A stretch of 64,000 bases of DNA from Calothrix sp. PCC 6303 (GTDB lineage: Bacteria; Cyanobacteriota; Cyanobacteriia; Cyanobacteriales; Nostocaceae): NCBI RefSeq assembly GCF_000317435.1, contig NC_019751.1, positions 4,464,001 through 4,528,000 on the forward strand. Reading direction: 5' to 3'. The first letter of the stretch is position 1, and every line of letters starts with the position of its first letter. The position numbers and the translations under genes are program-made. The notes beneath the pieces are model-generated. The model saw only the letters and a program-made list of their open reading frames with translations. It ran no database searches and had not been told where the DNA came from. Shown here in pieces: positions 28,216 to 37,666 of this stretch.

Positions 28216-28563
28216 ATGTCAATATACGTAGGTAACTTATCCTACAGCGTCACGCAAGACGATTTAACTAAAGTTTTTTCTGAGTACGGTACTGTAACGC
28301 GTGTGCAGTTACCTACAGACCGAGAAACAGGTCGCGTGCGAGGCTTTGGTTTTGTTGAAATGGAAAGCGAAGCTGCGGAAACAGCCGCTATCAGTGCGTT
28401 GGATGGTGCGGAATGGATGGGAAGAGCTTTGAAAGTTAACAAAGCAAGACCAAAGGAAGAAAAGAACGATGGCTACGGCGGTAAACAACGCTCTGGCGGT
28501 GGAAACTGGGGAAATCGTGGGAATGATCGAGGTGGAGACGACGGATACTCCAGGCGATACTAA
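28216..28563 (+). CDS. Cyanobacterial RRM-type RNA-binding protein (Rbp family)
   Basis: From the ATG at 28216 the product is 115 residues: one RNA recognition motif with RNP2 IYVGNL (3-8) and RNP1 RGFGFVEM (42-49), then a Gly/Asn/Arg-rich tail (SGGGNWGNRGNDRGGDD). This is the classical glycine-rich cyanobacterial Rbp; several Anabaena members are induced by cold and bind RNA, some helping mRNA localisation. A TTG start four codons upstream is possible but not needed. The long leader is in keeping with cold-regulated members, though I see no proven element. Confidence 0.93.
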   Translation: MSIYVGNLSYSVTQDDLTKVFSEYGTVTRVQLPTDRETGRVRGFGFVEMESEAAETAAISALDGAEWMGRALKVNKARPKEEKNDGYGGKQRSGGGNWGNRGNDRGGDDGYSRRY

Positions 28564-29011
28564 TATCTAAAGTCTTTAAACCTATCATCAATAAGCCTCT
28601 AGGCTCAATTTAATTATTTTTTGTATTTTCAGCAAGTTATCTATCGTTACCAATGTACCGAAGGATAGCTTGTTTTTGTTCAGTTGCAGATTCAAAATTA
28701 ATAATTCAGTTTTTGTGTCATCTCTCGTTACTAGGCAGAGCCTGGGAACCCTGACTTTGAAGTTCCGCCTCCAGATATGCATTCCTTGCCGGAGACAAGA
28801 AACGATTTAGAGCAAACATGTTGAGTGAGATGCTGTAATAAAAAATAGCTCCTGATTAAATTGGGTTCAGTTGAAGAACTGATTGAAACCATTGATAAAT
28901 CTCATGTAATTGTTGATAAAGATAAATTCGATTCATGCAAGTCAACTAAAAAACAATAGAATTAACAAAGTTGGTTCCTTAATCTTTCATAGCTAGAACC
29001 TAATACCGCTC
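28564..29011. other. Intergenic region with a probable interspersed repeat
   Basis: Between 28728 and 28790 lies a compact GC-richer block (TACTAGGCAGAGCCTGGGAA, then GTTCCGCCTCCAGATATGCA). This type of palindromic block is common in filamentous cyanobacteria, but no second copy occurs in this window. No gene is seen. The promoter of ndhB should be in the last 200 bp. Confidence 0.4.
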
Positions 29012-30571
29012 ATGGATTTTGCAAATCTTGCAGCCCAGCTAAATGCTGGCACGATACTACCAGAGGGTATTGTCATTGTCACCCTCATGGGGGTTTTGAT
29101 TGTTGACTTGATTTTGGGGCGAACCTCATCACGCTGGATTGGATATCTGGCAGTTGCAGGATTATTCGCTGCCATAATCGCCCTCGTTTTTCAATGGGAT
29201 AGCACTAATCCCGTTGGTTTTACAGGTTCGTTTAATAGTGACGACCTCAGCATAGTTTTTCGCGGTATTATTGCCCTCTCCAGCGCTGTCACCGTCTTGA
29301 TGTCCATTCGCTATATTGAGCAGAGTGGCACAGCTTTGGCAGAATTTATCGCTATTTTGCTCACCGCTACCTTGGGAGGGATGTTTTTATCCGGGGCAAG
29401 TGAGTTGGTAATGATTTTCATCTCCCTAGAAACCTTGAGTATTTCCTCCTACATGCTCACAGGTTACACCAAGCGTGACCCCCGCTCCAACGAAGCCGCC
29501 TTGAAATATTTATTAATTGGGGCTTCTAGTACAGGTGTATTTTTATATGGGGTTTCATTACTATACGGCTTATCTGGTGGTAACACAGAACTGAATGCGA
29601 TCGCGCAAGGAATCAAAGCGGCAAATATCTCCCAATCTTTGGGTTTGGTAATCGCTTTAGTATTCGTCATTGCTGGGATTGGGTTCAAAGTCTCCGCCGC
29701 ACCCTTCCACCAGTGGACTCCCGACGTTTACGAAGGCGCACCAACACCAGTTATTGCCTTTTTGTCAGTTGGTTCCAAAACCGCTGGTTTTGCCCTAGCT
29801 ATCCGCCTTCTAACTGTCGTTTTCCCCCTGATTGCTGACGAATGGCGCTTTGTCTTTACAGCCCTCGCCATCTTGAGTATGATTTTGGGTAACGTCGTCG
29901 CCCTGGCACAAACCAGTATGAAGCGGATGTTAGCCTATTCATCCATTGCCCAAGCCGGGTTTGTGATGATTGGCTTAATCGCTGGTACCCAAGCCGGTTA
30001 TGCCAGTATGGTTTTTTACCTGCTGATTTACCTGTTTATGAACCTATGTGGTTTTACCTGTGTGATTCTATTCACCCTCAGAACAGGTACAGATCAAATC
30101 GCCGAATACTCAGGTTTGTATCAAAAAGATCCCCTACTGACATTGGGTTTAAGCCTGTCTTTATTATCTTTAGGCGGTATTCCACCTTTAGCAGGCTTCT
30201 TTGGTAAAATTTACCTATTTTGGGCTGGTTGGCAAGCAGGACTCTATGGCTTAGTATTACTAGGCTTAGTCACCAGCGTTATTTCCATTTATTACTACAT
30301 TCGTGTAGTCAAGATGATGGTTGTCAAAGAACCTCAAGAAATGTCTGAAGTGGTGAAAAACTACCCAGATGTTCGTTGGGATTTACCAGGATTTAGACCT
30401 TTACAAGTGGGTTTAATCGTAACTTTGATTGCTACATCTTTAGCTGGGATTTTATCGAATCCACTCTTTACCCTGGCTAATAATTCAGTTTCTAATACAC
30501 CAATGTTGCAAACCGCTGTACTCAGCAAATCTCAAGTGAGTGTAGTTGCAGAACCAACTGATAAGTTGTGA
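29012..30571 (+). CDS. ndhB: NAD(P)H-quinone oxidoreductase subunit 2 (NDH-1 complex)
   Basis: NdhB is a proton-pumping membrane subunit of the thylakoid NDH-1 complex, used for respiration, cyclic electron flow and CO2 uptake. The 519-residue protein is hydrophobic throughout, with about 14 membrane segments. It contains the conserved blocks [47 protein letters not shown] and [15 protein letters not shown], which mark the antiporter-like subunit (with Lys and Glu in the membrane). It is monocistronic as seen here, as is usual for ndhB in cyanobacteria. Confidence 0.97.
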   Translation: MDFANLAAQLNAGTILPEGIVIVTLMGVLIVDLILGRTSSRWIGYLAVAGLFAAIIALVFQWDSTNPVGFTGSFNSDDLSIVFRGIIALSSAVTVLMSIRYIEQSGTALAEFIAILLTATLGGMFLSGASELVMIFISLETLSISSYMLTGYTKRDPRSNEAALKYLLIGASSTGVFLYGVSLLYGLSGGNTELNAIAQGIKAANISQSLGLVIALVFVIAGIGFKVSAAPFHQWTPDVYEGAPTPVIAFLSVGSKTAGFALAIRLLTVVFPLIADEWRFVFTALAILSMILGNVVALAQTSMKRMLAYSSIAQAGFVMIGLIAGTQAGYASMVFYLLIYLFMNLCGFTCVILFTLRTGTDQIAEYSGLYQKDPLLTLGLSLSLLSLGGIPPLAGFFGKIYLFWAGWQAGLYGLVLLGLVTSVISIYYYIRVVKMMVVKEPQEMSEVVKNYPDVRWDLPGFRPLQVGLIVTLIATSLAGILSNPLFTLANNSVSNTPMLQTAVLSKSQVSVVAEPTDKL

Positions 30572-30638
30572 AGAGATAGATTTTAGATTCACTTCAAATC
30601 TAGAATTCCACATCCACAGCATTTGTTGTTAAACCTAG

Positions 30639-30664
30639 TCCTCGACTTCTCAAGAAGTCGGGGA
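30639..30664 (+). terminator. Hairpin after ndhB, possible terminator or repeat
   Basis: TCCTCGACTTCT pairs with AGAAGTCGGGGA around a 2-nt loop, with a G-T wobble. The T-rich tail is weak (TTTCATCTATTTTA). It is close to the next start codon, so it may be a dispersed palindrome and not a strict terminator. Confidence 0.45.
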
Positions 30665-30687
30665 TTTCATCTATTTTATTGGGTTAT

Positions 30688-31686
30688 ATGAAATATTTTT
30701 TTCGTCTTAGATATATTGCTATTTTATGGTTAGTTATTTATACAGTTTTCCAAATAGCTTTTACCCAACCTATTCAAGCCAAAACTAATTACTCTGTAGA
30801 ATCACAAGCCAAAAAATATCCTCTGGTAACTCAAATTTCTCCAGCAGAAATTATCGAATTCAATAAAATTTTTGAGTTTGGGAAATTTAATCCCCAAAAA
30901 GCGATCGCTTTACGTAAAAAACTGCAACCTTTAGCAGATAAAAATGATGCAGTTGCTTGTTACTGGCTAGCTAAAACCTACGATTGGTATGAGTTTGGCA
31001 TTGGGAAGGAGAAAGACCGTCCATTAGCTCTAAAATGGTATCAACAAGCAGCAAGACTTAATTACGCTCCTGCATCATATCTTCTTTACAATGCCTATTT
31101 TTATAGATTTATGGGTTTGAAAAAAGACGAGAATGAAGCGAGTAAATGGTTGCATAAAGCCAAGGAAACATCTTCAGGAAAACTTCTCGCACAAATCCTC
31201 ATGGAATTTGTTGGTTTTAGTGATCCAAATGCAAAAGACTTAAAACTACCATCAATTACCAAAAGTAATACTAATTATATTGAATATCTCCGCCAAGCAT
31301 ATGTATTAAGTCCTAATGATAGCTGGATAATAAATAGATACGGCAATTCGCTGTATGAAGCGAAACGCTATACCGAAGCATTGTCGATTCTAATTCATAG
31401 TGATAACGCTTATATTTGGAAAAAAATTGGTCAGATGTACGAACAAGGTTTAGGAACTTCTATAAATATAGGAAAAGCTTTATTTTGGTACAAAAGAATG
31501 GCAATTGAGGGTAAAGAACAAGAGAATGAAATCAATCCGATTAGCCACTATGGAGTACTAGAAATTTATCGTTTAATTTGCTTAAAGAAAATCACACCAC
31601 AACAAGCAGGAGATATTTATACTCCGGAAAAGTATCGAATAAAATTTGCTCAATTTAGTGATGCTAAGTGTAATTATGGTTCTTGA
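30688..31686 (+). CDS. Exported Sel1-like repeat protein
   Basis: From the ATG at 30688 the product is 332 residues. It has a basic start (MKYFFRLR) and a hydrophobic signal segment (IAILWLVIYTVFQIAF), then a helical-repeat body. Sel1-type units are clear at ACYWLAKTYDWYEFGIG...LALKWYQQAARLNY and IWKKIGQMYEQGLGTS...ALFWYKRMA. Such proteins act as scaffolds or adaptors in the periplasm; no partner can be named. A TTG start three codons earlier is less likely. Base composition is AT-rich compared with ndhB. Confidence 0.75.
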   Translation: MKYFFRLRYIAILWLVIYTVFQIAFTQPIQAKTNYSVESQAKKYPLVTQISPAEIIEFNKIFEFGKFNPQKAIALRKKLQPLADKNDAVACYWLAKTYDWYEFGIGKEKDRPLALKWYQQAARLNYAPASYLLYNAYFYRFMGLKKDENEASKWLHKAKETSSGKLLAQILMEFVGFSDPNAKDLKLPSITKSNTNYIEYLRQAYVLSPNDSWIINRYGNSLYEAKRYTEALSILIHSDNAYIWKKIGQMYEQGLGTSINIGKALFWYKRMAIEGKEQENEINPISHYGVLEIYRLICLKKITPQQAGDIYTPEKYRIKFAQFSDAKCNYGS

Positions 31687-31734
31687 GATTTCGAGGAATT
31701 ATAGCGATTATACTACGATATCAAATTCTTTTAA

Positions 31735-31866
31735 ATGAACACACAAATGGAAGGGATACAGCACTGCTGTATCCCTACAAAGATAGTGTGCAATCAATCT
31801 AATTTGAGATTGATTCCTTACGTTGTAATGACACATTTCAATCGTTTAAAAAAACTCTGTGTTCAT
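31735..31866. mobile_element. Possible MITE-like element with ATGAACACA ends
   Basis: ATGAACACA (31735-31743) and TGTGTTCAT (31858-31866) form 9-bp inverted ends around two internal palindromes. One is AGGGATACAGCA/TGCTGTATCCCT (31752-31776) and the other is AATCAATCT/AGATTGATT (31791-31814). There is no ORF. The short ends make this a weaker call than the other elements. Confidence 0.4.
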
Positions 31867-31887
31867 CATAGACAAGGTTTAATTTGC

Positions 31888-32187
31888 TTATAATACTTTG
31901 ATACAGCCATCTTTGATTTCGATTTTGGAATCATCTTTGACTTCGACTTTTCCACAAGATGTTTCAATTACAGCATTTTTACCACTACCTTGTATGGTTG
32001 CGGCTCCAGTGGTGCTACCGTTGAATGTAACTTCTTTGGTTGAGCCATCCATCTGAACTTTCATTACATGCTTGTTCGAGTCCTTATTATAGTATTTCAT
32101 ATAAACAGAAGCCAAAGAAGGACTAGAAAGTAAAACTGTAGGTATGGTAACGCTGAACAGTGTCACGAGAAGAAGTGCTTTTTTCAT
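31888..32187 (-). CDS. Small secreted protein, unknown
   Basis: The 99-residue product has a clear signal peptide (MKKALLLVTLFSVTIPTVLL, cut probably after SLASVY). The mature part is short and beta-rich with many Lys, Asp and Gly (KVEVKDDSKIEIKDGCIKVL). Two cysteines (in ETSCGK and KDGCIK) could form a disulfide. No family is recognised. It is isolated, 231 bp from the DUF4926 gene on the same strand. Confidence 0.6.
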   Translation of the reverse strand: MKKALLLVTLFSVTIPTVLLSSPSLASVYMKYYNKDSNKHVMKVQMDGSTKEVTFNGSTTGAATIQGSGKNAVIETSCGKVEVKDDSKIEIKDGCIKVL

Positions 32188-32417
32188 GGTTTTTGAAAAA
32201 CGTATTTAATGGATATATTTATTAATATTTACTTTTTACTCTAGAAAAAGAATAATCACCTTGGGTGCTTATACGTAAATGATGTAATTATCTTCTAATG
32301 ATTCAGTTTTTCAGAAAAAATTAGGTACTTTAGCATCTGTTCTTCAGTGACTTGTACAACAAGCTCTAAAACAATCACTAAACCTTACAAACTTAAGTTA
32401 TTCGGTATTGGTCTAGT

Positions 32418-32666
32418 TTATGCTGTAACCATCTGTTTTTCCGAGTCGGGTGATGCTGGTTCAAAATGCAACACCATAAATTGCTCCATCCTTAGACCTA
32501 GAGATTCGTAAGTTCGTCCGTTGCGATCGCTAAATTCGACTTCAAATGCAGCACCATTAGCCAAAACTTCGACCACTGTACCAACTTGTCCACGCCACAA
32601 GTTACACTCAGGAAGGTCAACTATTAGTGCGACTACATCAAGTAATTTCGGTGTGTTTGTTGTCAT
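32418..32666 (-). CDS. DUF4926 domain protein
   Basis: The 82-residue product has the DUF4926 pattern LLDVVALIVDLPECNLWRGQ, GTVVEVLANG and AAFEVEFSDRNGRTY, a small beta-barrel-like fold. It is 20 bp downstream of the DUF6883 gene on the same strand, a pairing I associate with cyanobacterial genomes. The close spacing suggests one mRNA. A toxin-antitoxin or immunity role is often suspected for such pairs but is not shown by the sequence. Confidence 0.78.
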   Translation of the reverse strand: MTTNTPKLLDVVALIVDLPECNLWRGQVGTVVEVLANGAAFEVEFSDRNGRTYESLGLRMEQFMVLHFEPASPDSEKQMVTA

Positions 32667-32686
32667 TGATGATTACCTCTAAAATA

Positions 32687-33019
32687 TTAAAGGGGATAAC
32701 AGGTTGTTAATCTGGGAATATTTAACTCAGGCTCAATAATCCAGCCTGTGCGAATGGTCGCATTTCTATTTTGCCATTCAAGCCGGAAATCGAGGGTGTA
32801 GCGTTGTCCAAATTCATCACATCGTCCCAATTTAGCTGCGTTTGTTTTGACAACTTCGAGAATAATTTGGCGTAACTCTTCGGCATTTTCAGCCGTCATA
32901 CCTATGATTGATGAAAATAGTCTAGCTTTATGCTTCCCTTCGTCATGGTCTGGATTTAAACAGTAGTCTCGTAGTTTGCGAATATCAACGACTGCATTCT
33001 CGGCATTTGGAATCAGCAT
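32687..33019 (-). CDS. DUF6883 domain protein
   Basis: The 110-residue product fits DUF6883. It has LIPNAENAVVDIRKLRDYCL, then NPDHDEGKHKARLF, a helix, and a beta end (RYTLDFRLEWQNRNATIRTG) finishing with a WIIEP strand. Domains of this kind occur alone or at the C-terminus of polymorphic toxins. It is the first gene of the pair with DUF4926. The function is unproven, and I would treat the two as one small module. Confidence 0.75.
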   Translation of the reverse strand: MLIPNAENAVVDIRKLRDYCLNPDHDEGKHKARLFSSIIGMTAENAEELRQIILEVVKTNAAKLGRCDEFGQRYTLDFRLEWQNRNATIRTGWIIEPELNIPRLTTCYPL

Positions 33020-33274
33020 TATAGCAACTTCGTTCGTCTTGTTTAAGTTTACGTCAAATGCGATCGCATAAGAAATTCAACACAATGACAGCATTTTTGA
33101 TTTGTGTACCTCATAAATCTAGAATCTGCTGTAATTACAGAGATTTTTCAATTGAAACCCTTATCCAGATTAGGAATAAGGTGTAAATATTTTTGATTGA
33201 TTACTTAGCTTCCGTAGAAATCGCACAAGTTCAAAAACCTAAATTATCCAAAGCGTGATCGCATAATCTCATGA

Positions 33275-34024
33275 CTAATTTAATTCATTAATAATTTGAT
33301 TACCAGTATCTATTAATTTAGGAATAGTTTCTCTTAATTTCTGGATTTTCATAATATAAATCTTTTTGATGGCAACGAGTTCTAGATGTTCTGAAAGCGT
33401 AACATATTTATCAGCCCAAGCTGGTGGTTCTGCTCCAAACACAAGAACCCCACCTTGACGTTTTGGTTTCGATTCAATAGATAAAGCTTTTGATTTAAAA
33501 GTAAGTAATTTTTTACAAACCTCTTCGACATCATCCAACTGTTGATAAAAATATTGGATATGTTGTATTAATGTTTTATTACTCTGAGCTACAGATAAAC
33601 GGGATCGCATATCTTGCCATACACCGCGATTTTGGCTAAAGCATGATTGCCATGTTTCGGATAAATACACTTCATTACCCAGATCGAGAAGCGTTTGAAG
33701 TAAATAACAGTCTTGCTGTATCTCTAAGTTTAGAAAATATCGGATAGATGCAGTTTCCTTGTCGTCTGTGCTGTCAAAAACATTTTCCGCACTTGCCTGT
33801 GTAGTAGGTTCATCAATATCGAGCGCGATCGCTTTCCAATCTAAGTTTAACTTCTGACAAATCCGTACAAACAAGTCACTTTTAATCGGCTTAAGGTAAA
33901 AAAACTTGCTGATCGGTTGACGAGTCACCCCTAATACATCAGCTAGCTGCTGCTGAGTTAAAGAAGTACTAATTAAAGCATTTTTTGCCACTTTTATTCT
34001 TTCTGGGGAAATTTGTAGCGACAT
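33275..34024 (-). CDS. HTH-type transcriptional regulator (XRE-like)
   Basis: The 249-residue product has an N-terminal helix-turn-helix with QQQLADVLGVTRQPISKF at about 24-41. A helix RICQKLNLDWKAIALDI follows, and a C-terminal domain of about 170 residues has no motif I can name. This architecture is frequent in Nostocales, often as the first domain of larger STAND or effector proteins; here it stands alone. It is divergent from a small membrane-protein gene. The gene is AT-rich. Operator sites could not be identified. Confidence 0.7.
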   Translation of the reverse strand: MSLQISPERIKVAKNALISTSLTQQQLADVLGVTRQPISKFFYLKPIKSDLFVRICQKLNLDWKAIALDIDEPTTQASAENVFDSTDDKETASIRYFLNLEIQQDCYLLQTLLDLGNEVYLSETWQSCFSQNRGVWQDMRSRLSVAQSNKTLIQHIQYFYQQLDDVEEVCKKLLTFKSKALSIESKPKRQGGVLVFGAEPPAWADKYVTLSEHLELVAIKKIYIMKIQKLRETIPKLIDTGNQIINELN

Positions 34025-34157
34025 ATTCTAACAACAAACTTTTTACTAATTATACCAAAATCATACAAAACTCACACATTACAAAAGCCTAGCAATTACA
34101 ACATTTGAGAGATTTTATAAGGGCAAAAGAAAATTATTACTTACTGGAGTACTTGTC

Positions 34158-34385
34158 GTGCTGGAAACACTAATTCCTCTATTACTCTACAAATCTGCTG
34201 AAATTATATTGGGACTGTTGCTAGAAAAAATCTGGACTTGGGTATTGAGTGATGCTCACTTTAAGCGCAATCGTAAATTATTGAAAATGAAGTTACTCGT
34301 TCTCTATCTAGATTGGATTTTGCTTAAAACCTCTCTCAAATCCATACCTGAGTATCCAAAAGACAGTAATGTCCAATCTATATAG
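34158..34385 (+). CDS. Possible small membrane-associated protein
   Basis: A 75-codon ORF with a GTG start at 34158 has GGAG 8 bases upstream. The product has a hydrophobic N-terminal helix (LIPLLLYKSAEIILGLLL) followed by a basic helix (HFKRNRKLLKMKLLVLYLDW). It sits just upstream of ureC on the same strand, with a 97-bp gap, and divergent from the HTH gene. There is no family match I can name, so it could be spurious. Confidence 0.4.
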   Translation: MLETLIPLLLYKSAEIILGLLLEKIWTWVLSDAHFKRNRKLLKMKLLVLYLDWILLKTSLKSIPEYPKDSNVQSI

Positions 34386-34482
34386 CAGAAACCTTTTACT
34401 AATTCTCATCCATAATCAGCGTACCTTCGCGTTACCCTTTGCGTTTAAACTCAATTCTATCCTCCATTACTAAAAGTGCATT

Positions 34483-36189
34483 ATGCCTTACAGAATGTCC
34501 CGTCGTGCTTACGCTGAGACTTATGGTCCCACTGTGGGAGATAGAGTTAGACTTGCAGACACCGAATTATTTATCGAAGTAGAACAGGATTTCACAACCT
34601 ATGGTGATGAAGTCAAATTTGGTGGTGGTAAAGTCATCCGCGATGGGATGGGACAATCGCCGATTTCCAATGCTGATGGTGCGGTGGATGTGGTGATTAC
34701 CAATGCTTTGATCCTCGATTGGTGGGGAATTGTCAAAGCTGATATTGGCATCAAAGATGGGAAAATACACAAAATTGGGAAAGCTGGAAATCCCTATATT
34801 CAAGACAATATAGATATTATTATTGGTCCGGGGACAGAAGCGATCGCATGTGAAGGAATGATCCTAACGGCTGGTGGTATAGATAGCCATATCCATTTTA
34901 TTTGTCCCCAACAAATTGAAGTAGCGATCGCATCGGGAATTACAACCATGATTGGTGGGGGTACGGGTCCGGCGACTGGTACAAATGCTACAACTTGTAC
35001 ACCGGGTGTGTGGAATATGTACCGGATGCTGCAAGCTGCTGATGCTTTCCCGGTGAATTTGGGTTTTTTGGGTAAAGGTAACAGTAGTCAACCCCAGGGA
35101 CTAATTGAACAAATTAATGCGGGGGCAATGGGGTTAAAGTTACATGAGGATTGGGGAACAACTCCAGCGACAATTGATACTTGTTTGACTGTTGCCGATG
35201 AGTTTGATGTGCAGGTGGCAATTCACACGGATACCCTGAATGAAGCGGGGTTTGTGGAAGAAACCATTGCCGCTTTCAAAAATCGCGTTATCCACACCTA
35301 CCATACAGAGGGTGCAGGGGGAGGACATGCACCCGATATTATCAAAGTTTGCGGGGAACCAAATGTTTTACCCTCTTCTACTAATCCTACCCGTCCCTAC
35401 ACGGTGAATACCCTGGATGAACACCTGGATATGTTGATGGTATGTCACCACCTAGATGCGGATATTCCCGAAGATGTGGCTTTTGCTGAATCCCGGATTC
35501 GTCGAGAAACAATCGCTGCTGAGGATATTTTGCATGATTTAGGCGCTTTTAGTATGATTTCTTCCGATTCCCAAGCCATGGGAAGGGTGGGAGAGGTAAT
35601 CATTCGCACTTGGCAAACTGGACATAAAATGAAGGTACAGCGGGGAAGCTTAACGGGGGATGGGCAAGCTGATAACCATCGGGCAAAAAGATACGTTGCT
35701 AAATATACAATAAATCCGGCAATTGCTCACGGTATTTCCCAGTATGTAGGTTCAGTGGAAGAAGGAAAACTGGCTGATTTATGTTTGTGGAAACCCGCTT
35801 TTTTTGGTGTGAAAGCAGAAATGGTAATTAAGGGGGGAATGATTGCCTGGTCACAAATGGGTGATGCCAACGCCAGTATTCCCACACCCCAACCTGTGCA
35901 TATGCGTCCGATGTTTGGTAGCTTTTCAGGTGCTTGTCATGCGACTTCCTTGACATTTCTCTCCCAAGCTGCATTAGAAAGGGAAATACCGCAGCAACTG
36001 GGTTTGAAAAAAAGTGCGATCGCTGTTTCGGGAATTCGCAGTTTAACTAAGCGGGATATGAAGTTAAATGATGCTATGCCCCACATCGAAGTTGATGCCG
36101 AAACCTACGAAGTTCGGGCAGATGGTGAGTTACTAACCTGCGAACCTGCAACAATTTTACCAATGGCACAACGTTATTTCCTATTTTGA
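34483..36189 (+). CDS. ureC: Urease subunit alpha
   Basis: UreC carries the dinuclear nickel site that hydrolyses urea to ammonia and CO2. The 568-residue protein is complete: nickel ligands His136 and His138 (DSHIHF), Lys219 to be carbamylated (GLKLHEDWG), His248, His274 and Asp362, plus the mobile flap Cys321-His322-His323. All catalytic residues are present, so it should be functional if UreA, UreB and the accessory proteins exist elsewhere. Neither ureA, ureB nor ureD-G is adjacent, unlike the usual clustered order. Upstream genes are an HTH regulator and a small membrane protein. Confidence 0.96.
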   Translation: MPYRMSRRAYAETYGPTVGDRVRLADTELFIEVEQDFTTYGDEVKFGGGKVIRDGMGQSPISNADGAVDVVITNALILDWWGIVKADIGIKDGKIHKIGKAGNPYIQDNIDIIIGPGTEAIACEGMILTAGGIDSHIHFICPQQIEVAIASGITTMIGGGTGPATGTNATTCTPGVWNMYRMLQAADAFPVNLGFLGKGNSSQPQGLIEQINAGAMGLKLHEDWGTTPATIDTCLTVADEFDVQVAIHTDTLNEAGFVEETIAAFKNRVIHTYHTEGAGGGHAPDIIKVCGEPNVLPSSTNPTRPYTVNTLDEHLDMLMVCHHLDADIPEDVAFAESRIRRETIAAEDILHDLGAFSMISSDSQAMGRVGEVIIRTWQTGHKMKVQRGSLTGDGQADNHRAKRYVAKYTINPAIAHGISQYVGSVEEGKLADLCLWKPAFFGVKAEMVIKGGMIAWSQMGDANASIPTPQPVHMRPMFGSFSGACHATSLTFLSQAALEREIPQQLGLKKSAIAVSGIRSLTKRDMKLNDAMPHIEVDAETYEVRADGELLTCEPATILPMAQRYFLF

Positions 36190-36288
36190 TTCAGATACAT
36201 TTAAGCTATTAAGCGCCTAATTTGTATATCTAAAGCGCACCACAAAGGCTATGATTTTTGAATTTATAGGATTTAGCTGGGTAGCAGC

Positions 36289-36413
36289 TTATTTACCAAT
36301 ATCTTCGCTTCTTAGTGCGATCGCACTAAGAAGCGATAAAAATCGGGTACGTCCCCAAGTATAAATCGGAAACCATGGAAAAATATATAGCGTCGAATCC
36401 AGCCAATATAACT
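36289..36413. repeat. 125-bp junction repeat, copy A
   Basis: This copy is about 94% identical to 37844-37968 (seven substitutions, no gaps). It contains a 32-bp perfect palindrome (36305-36336, arms TCGCTTCTTAGTGCGA and TCGCACTAAGAAGCGA) centred on a HIP1 octamer. A stretch coding part of an integron-type integrase on the minus strand follows. It lies 100 bp after the ureC stop. Confidence 0.9.
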
Positions 36414-36494
36414 TTTTTCTGTTTTGTATAAATAATATTTAAGCGGGATTGCATCTTGCACCTGTTCCATCAACTTTTTTGGGCGTTGTTCCAC
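36312..36494 (-). pseudogene. N-terminal fragment of integron-type tyrosine recombinase
   Basis: The minus strand encodes LMEQVQDAIPLKYYLYKTEK, then SYIGWIRRYIFFHGFR, then GDVPDFYRFL. This is the N-terminal core-binding domain of IntI-like integrases (compare the usual LLDQVR..IR.KHYS.RTE.AYV.WI.RFI.FH.KRHP pattern). The reading frame stops about 60 residues in, within the HIP1 palindrome, and the catalytic domain is absent. It is a relic. Its direction, opposite to the following cargo gene, is the same as intI relative to cassettes in an integron. Confidence 0.7.
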
Positions 36495-36788
36495 GGTAAA
36501 AATATCCTGAAAATTCTATTTAATGCCTTAATTCGGATGTTATGTGTAAAATTTCTGGATATCAGCGATAAATCTACTGAAAAGCTTGTACTTACATACA
36601 AAAAGATGATAGTCAGAAAAGTTCTTGATATTATGAGTAAATTGCCTGTAATGCTTTATTTTACTAGAACGCTTGGTATGATAGACGGAAACTTTCAGGT
36701 TAATAAATAGTTACGTAATTTCGGCTGTTTCCAGCAGCTACTTTTTATAAGCACTGCATTAAAGGATATAAGTGAGTATCAAATACTT
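36495..36788. other. AT-rich spacer before the glycine-zipper gene
   Basis: This stretch would correspond to the attI/promoter side of an integron if the integrase fragment is taken at face value, but I cannot identify an attI site. An 84-codon ORF across 36456-36710 has no coding character and overlaps the integrase relic on the other strand, so it is not called. Confidence 0.3.
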
Positions 36789-37637
36789 ATGGCTAGTGAC
36801 CAAGATAAAATAGAGTCAATTATCTCGACTGGGAGTGAGATGGCAGGTGCTGCCACTGGTGGAGTTCTCGGTTTTTTCCTAGGTGGTCCTGCCGGTGCTG
36901 CTGCTGGAGGTGCTGTCGGTGTAGCAATATCAAAATCAACGTCGAAAGTTTTAACAGATGTTGCTAATCGATTGTTATCGCATAGAGAACAAGTTCGTAT
37001 TGGTGCTGTAACAACGTTAGCAATTGAAAAAATTAAAGGAAAGTTAGATGTAGGAAAAAAACCACGCAATGATGGTTTTTTCCAGACTCGAAAAAATGCT
37101 TCACGCCCCGATGCTGAGGAAGTTTTTGAGGGAGTTTTGTTAAAGAGCAAAAATGAGCACGAAGAAAAGAAAGTCAAAATATTTGCGAATGTATTTGCAA
37201 GTATTGCTTTTGCTCCTGATGTGAAAGTTGGAGAAGCAAATCATATTTTGCAAACTATAGAGAATCTAACGTATCGTCAGATATGTCTTCTTTCACTTTT
37301 TCATCAGAAGCCTAAAATGCAAGATGTAGTCTTGCAAGAAGATGACTATAGTGAGTTTCAAGGTTTTATTCCTTATGAAACTATTTCCACTCTGCAAGAG
37401 ATATATCAACTGTATAACTTAGGACTTGTAGGATGTAGACTTGTACCTTCAGGGGTTCAAGCTAGTCCAGCAGGTCATTTTAAAGCATTATTAGGTTGGG
37501 ATAATGTAGAACCACAAAAGATGGAACTTACTTCCCTGGGAAAGAGATATTATGCACTTATGGATTTAGACGAGATCCCACACACGGATTTAGAGGAGGT
37601 TTTCATATCCCTCGCTAGTTTAGTTCCAAGGACATAA
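36789..37637 (+). CDS. Glycine-zipper protein of unknown function, possible defence effector
   Basis: The 282-residue product has a Gly/Ala-rich hydrophobic hairpin at about 19-46 (GAATGGVLGFFLGGPAG, then AAAGGAVGVAI), of the glycine-zipper type that inserts in membranes. The soluble part begins with helices, then a block EEVFEGVLLKSKNEHEEKKV followed by FANVFASIAF, and a winged-helix-like end (LTSLGKRYYALMDLDEI). I do not recognise a named family. The membrane hairpin plus sensor-like helical domain recalls abortive-infection proteins. It lies between junction repeats A and B, which suggests acquired cargo. Start codon and end look intact. Confidence 0.6.
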   Translation: MASDQDKIESIISTGSEMAGAATGGVLGFFLGGPAGAAAGGAVGVAISKSTSKVLTDVANRLLSHREQVRIGAVTTLAIEKIKGKLDVGKKPRNDGFFQTRKNASRPDAEEVFEGVLLKSKNEHEEKKVKIFANVFASIAFAPDVKVGEANHILQTIENLTYRQICLLSLFHQKPKMQDVVLQEDDYSEFQGFIPYETISTLQEIYQLYNLGLVGCRLVPSGVQASPAGHFKALLGWDNVEPQKMELTSLGKRYYALMDLDEIPHTDLEEVFISLASLVPRT

Positions 37638-37666
37638 GAGACCTCCACAAAAAGAAGTGCCCAATG

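Noticed and set aside
34432-34447. NtcA-like GTA...TAC upstream of ureC
   Set aside because: The spacing is nine bases instead of eight, and no correctly placed -10 was found.
36456-36710. 84-codon ORF on the plus strand before the glycine-zipper gene
   Set aside because: It overlaps the integrase fragment on the other strand, which has recognisable sequence; this ORF has none.
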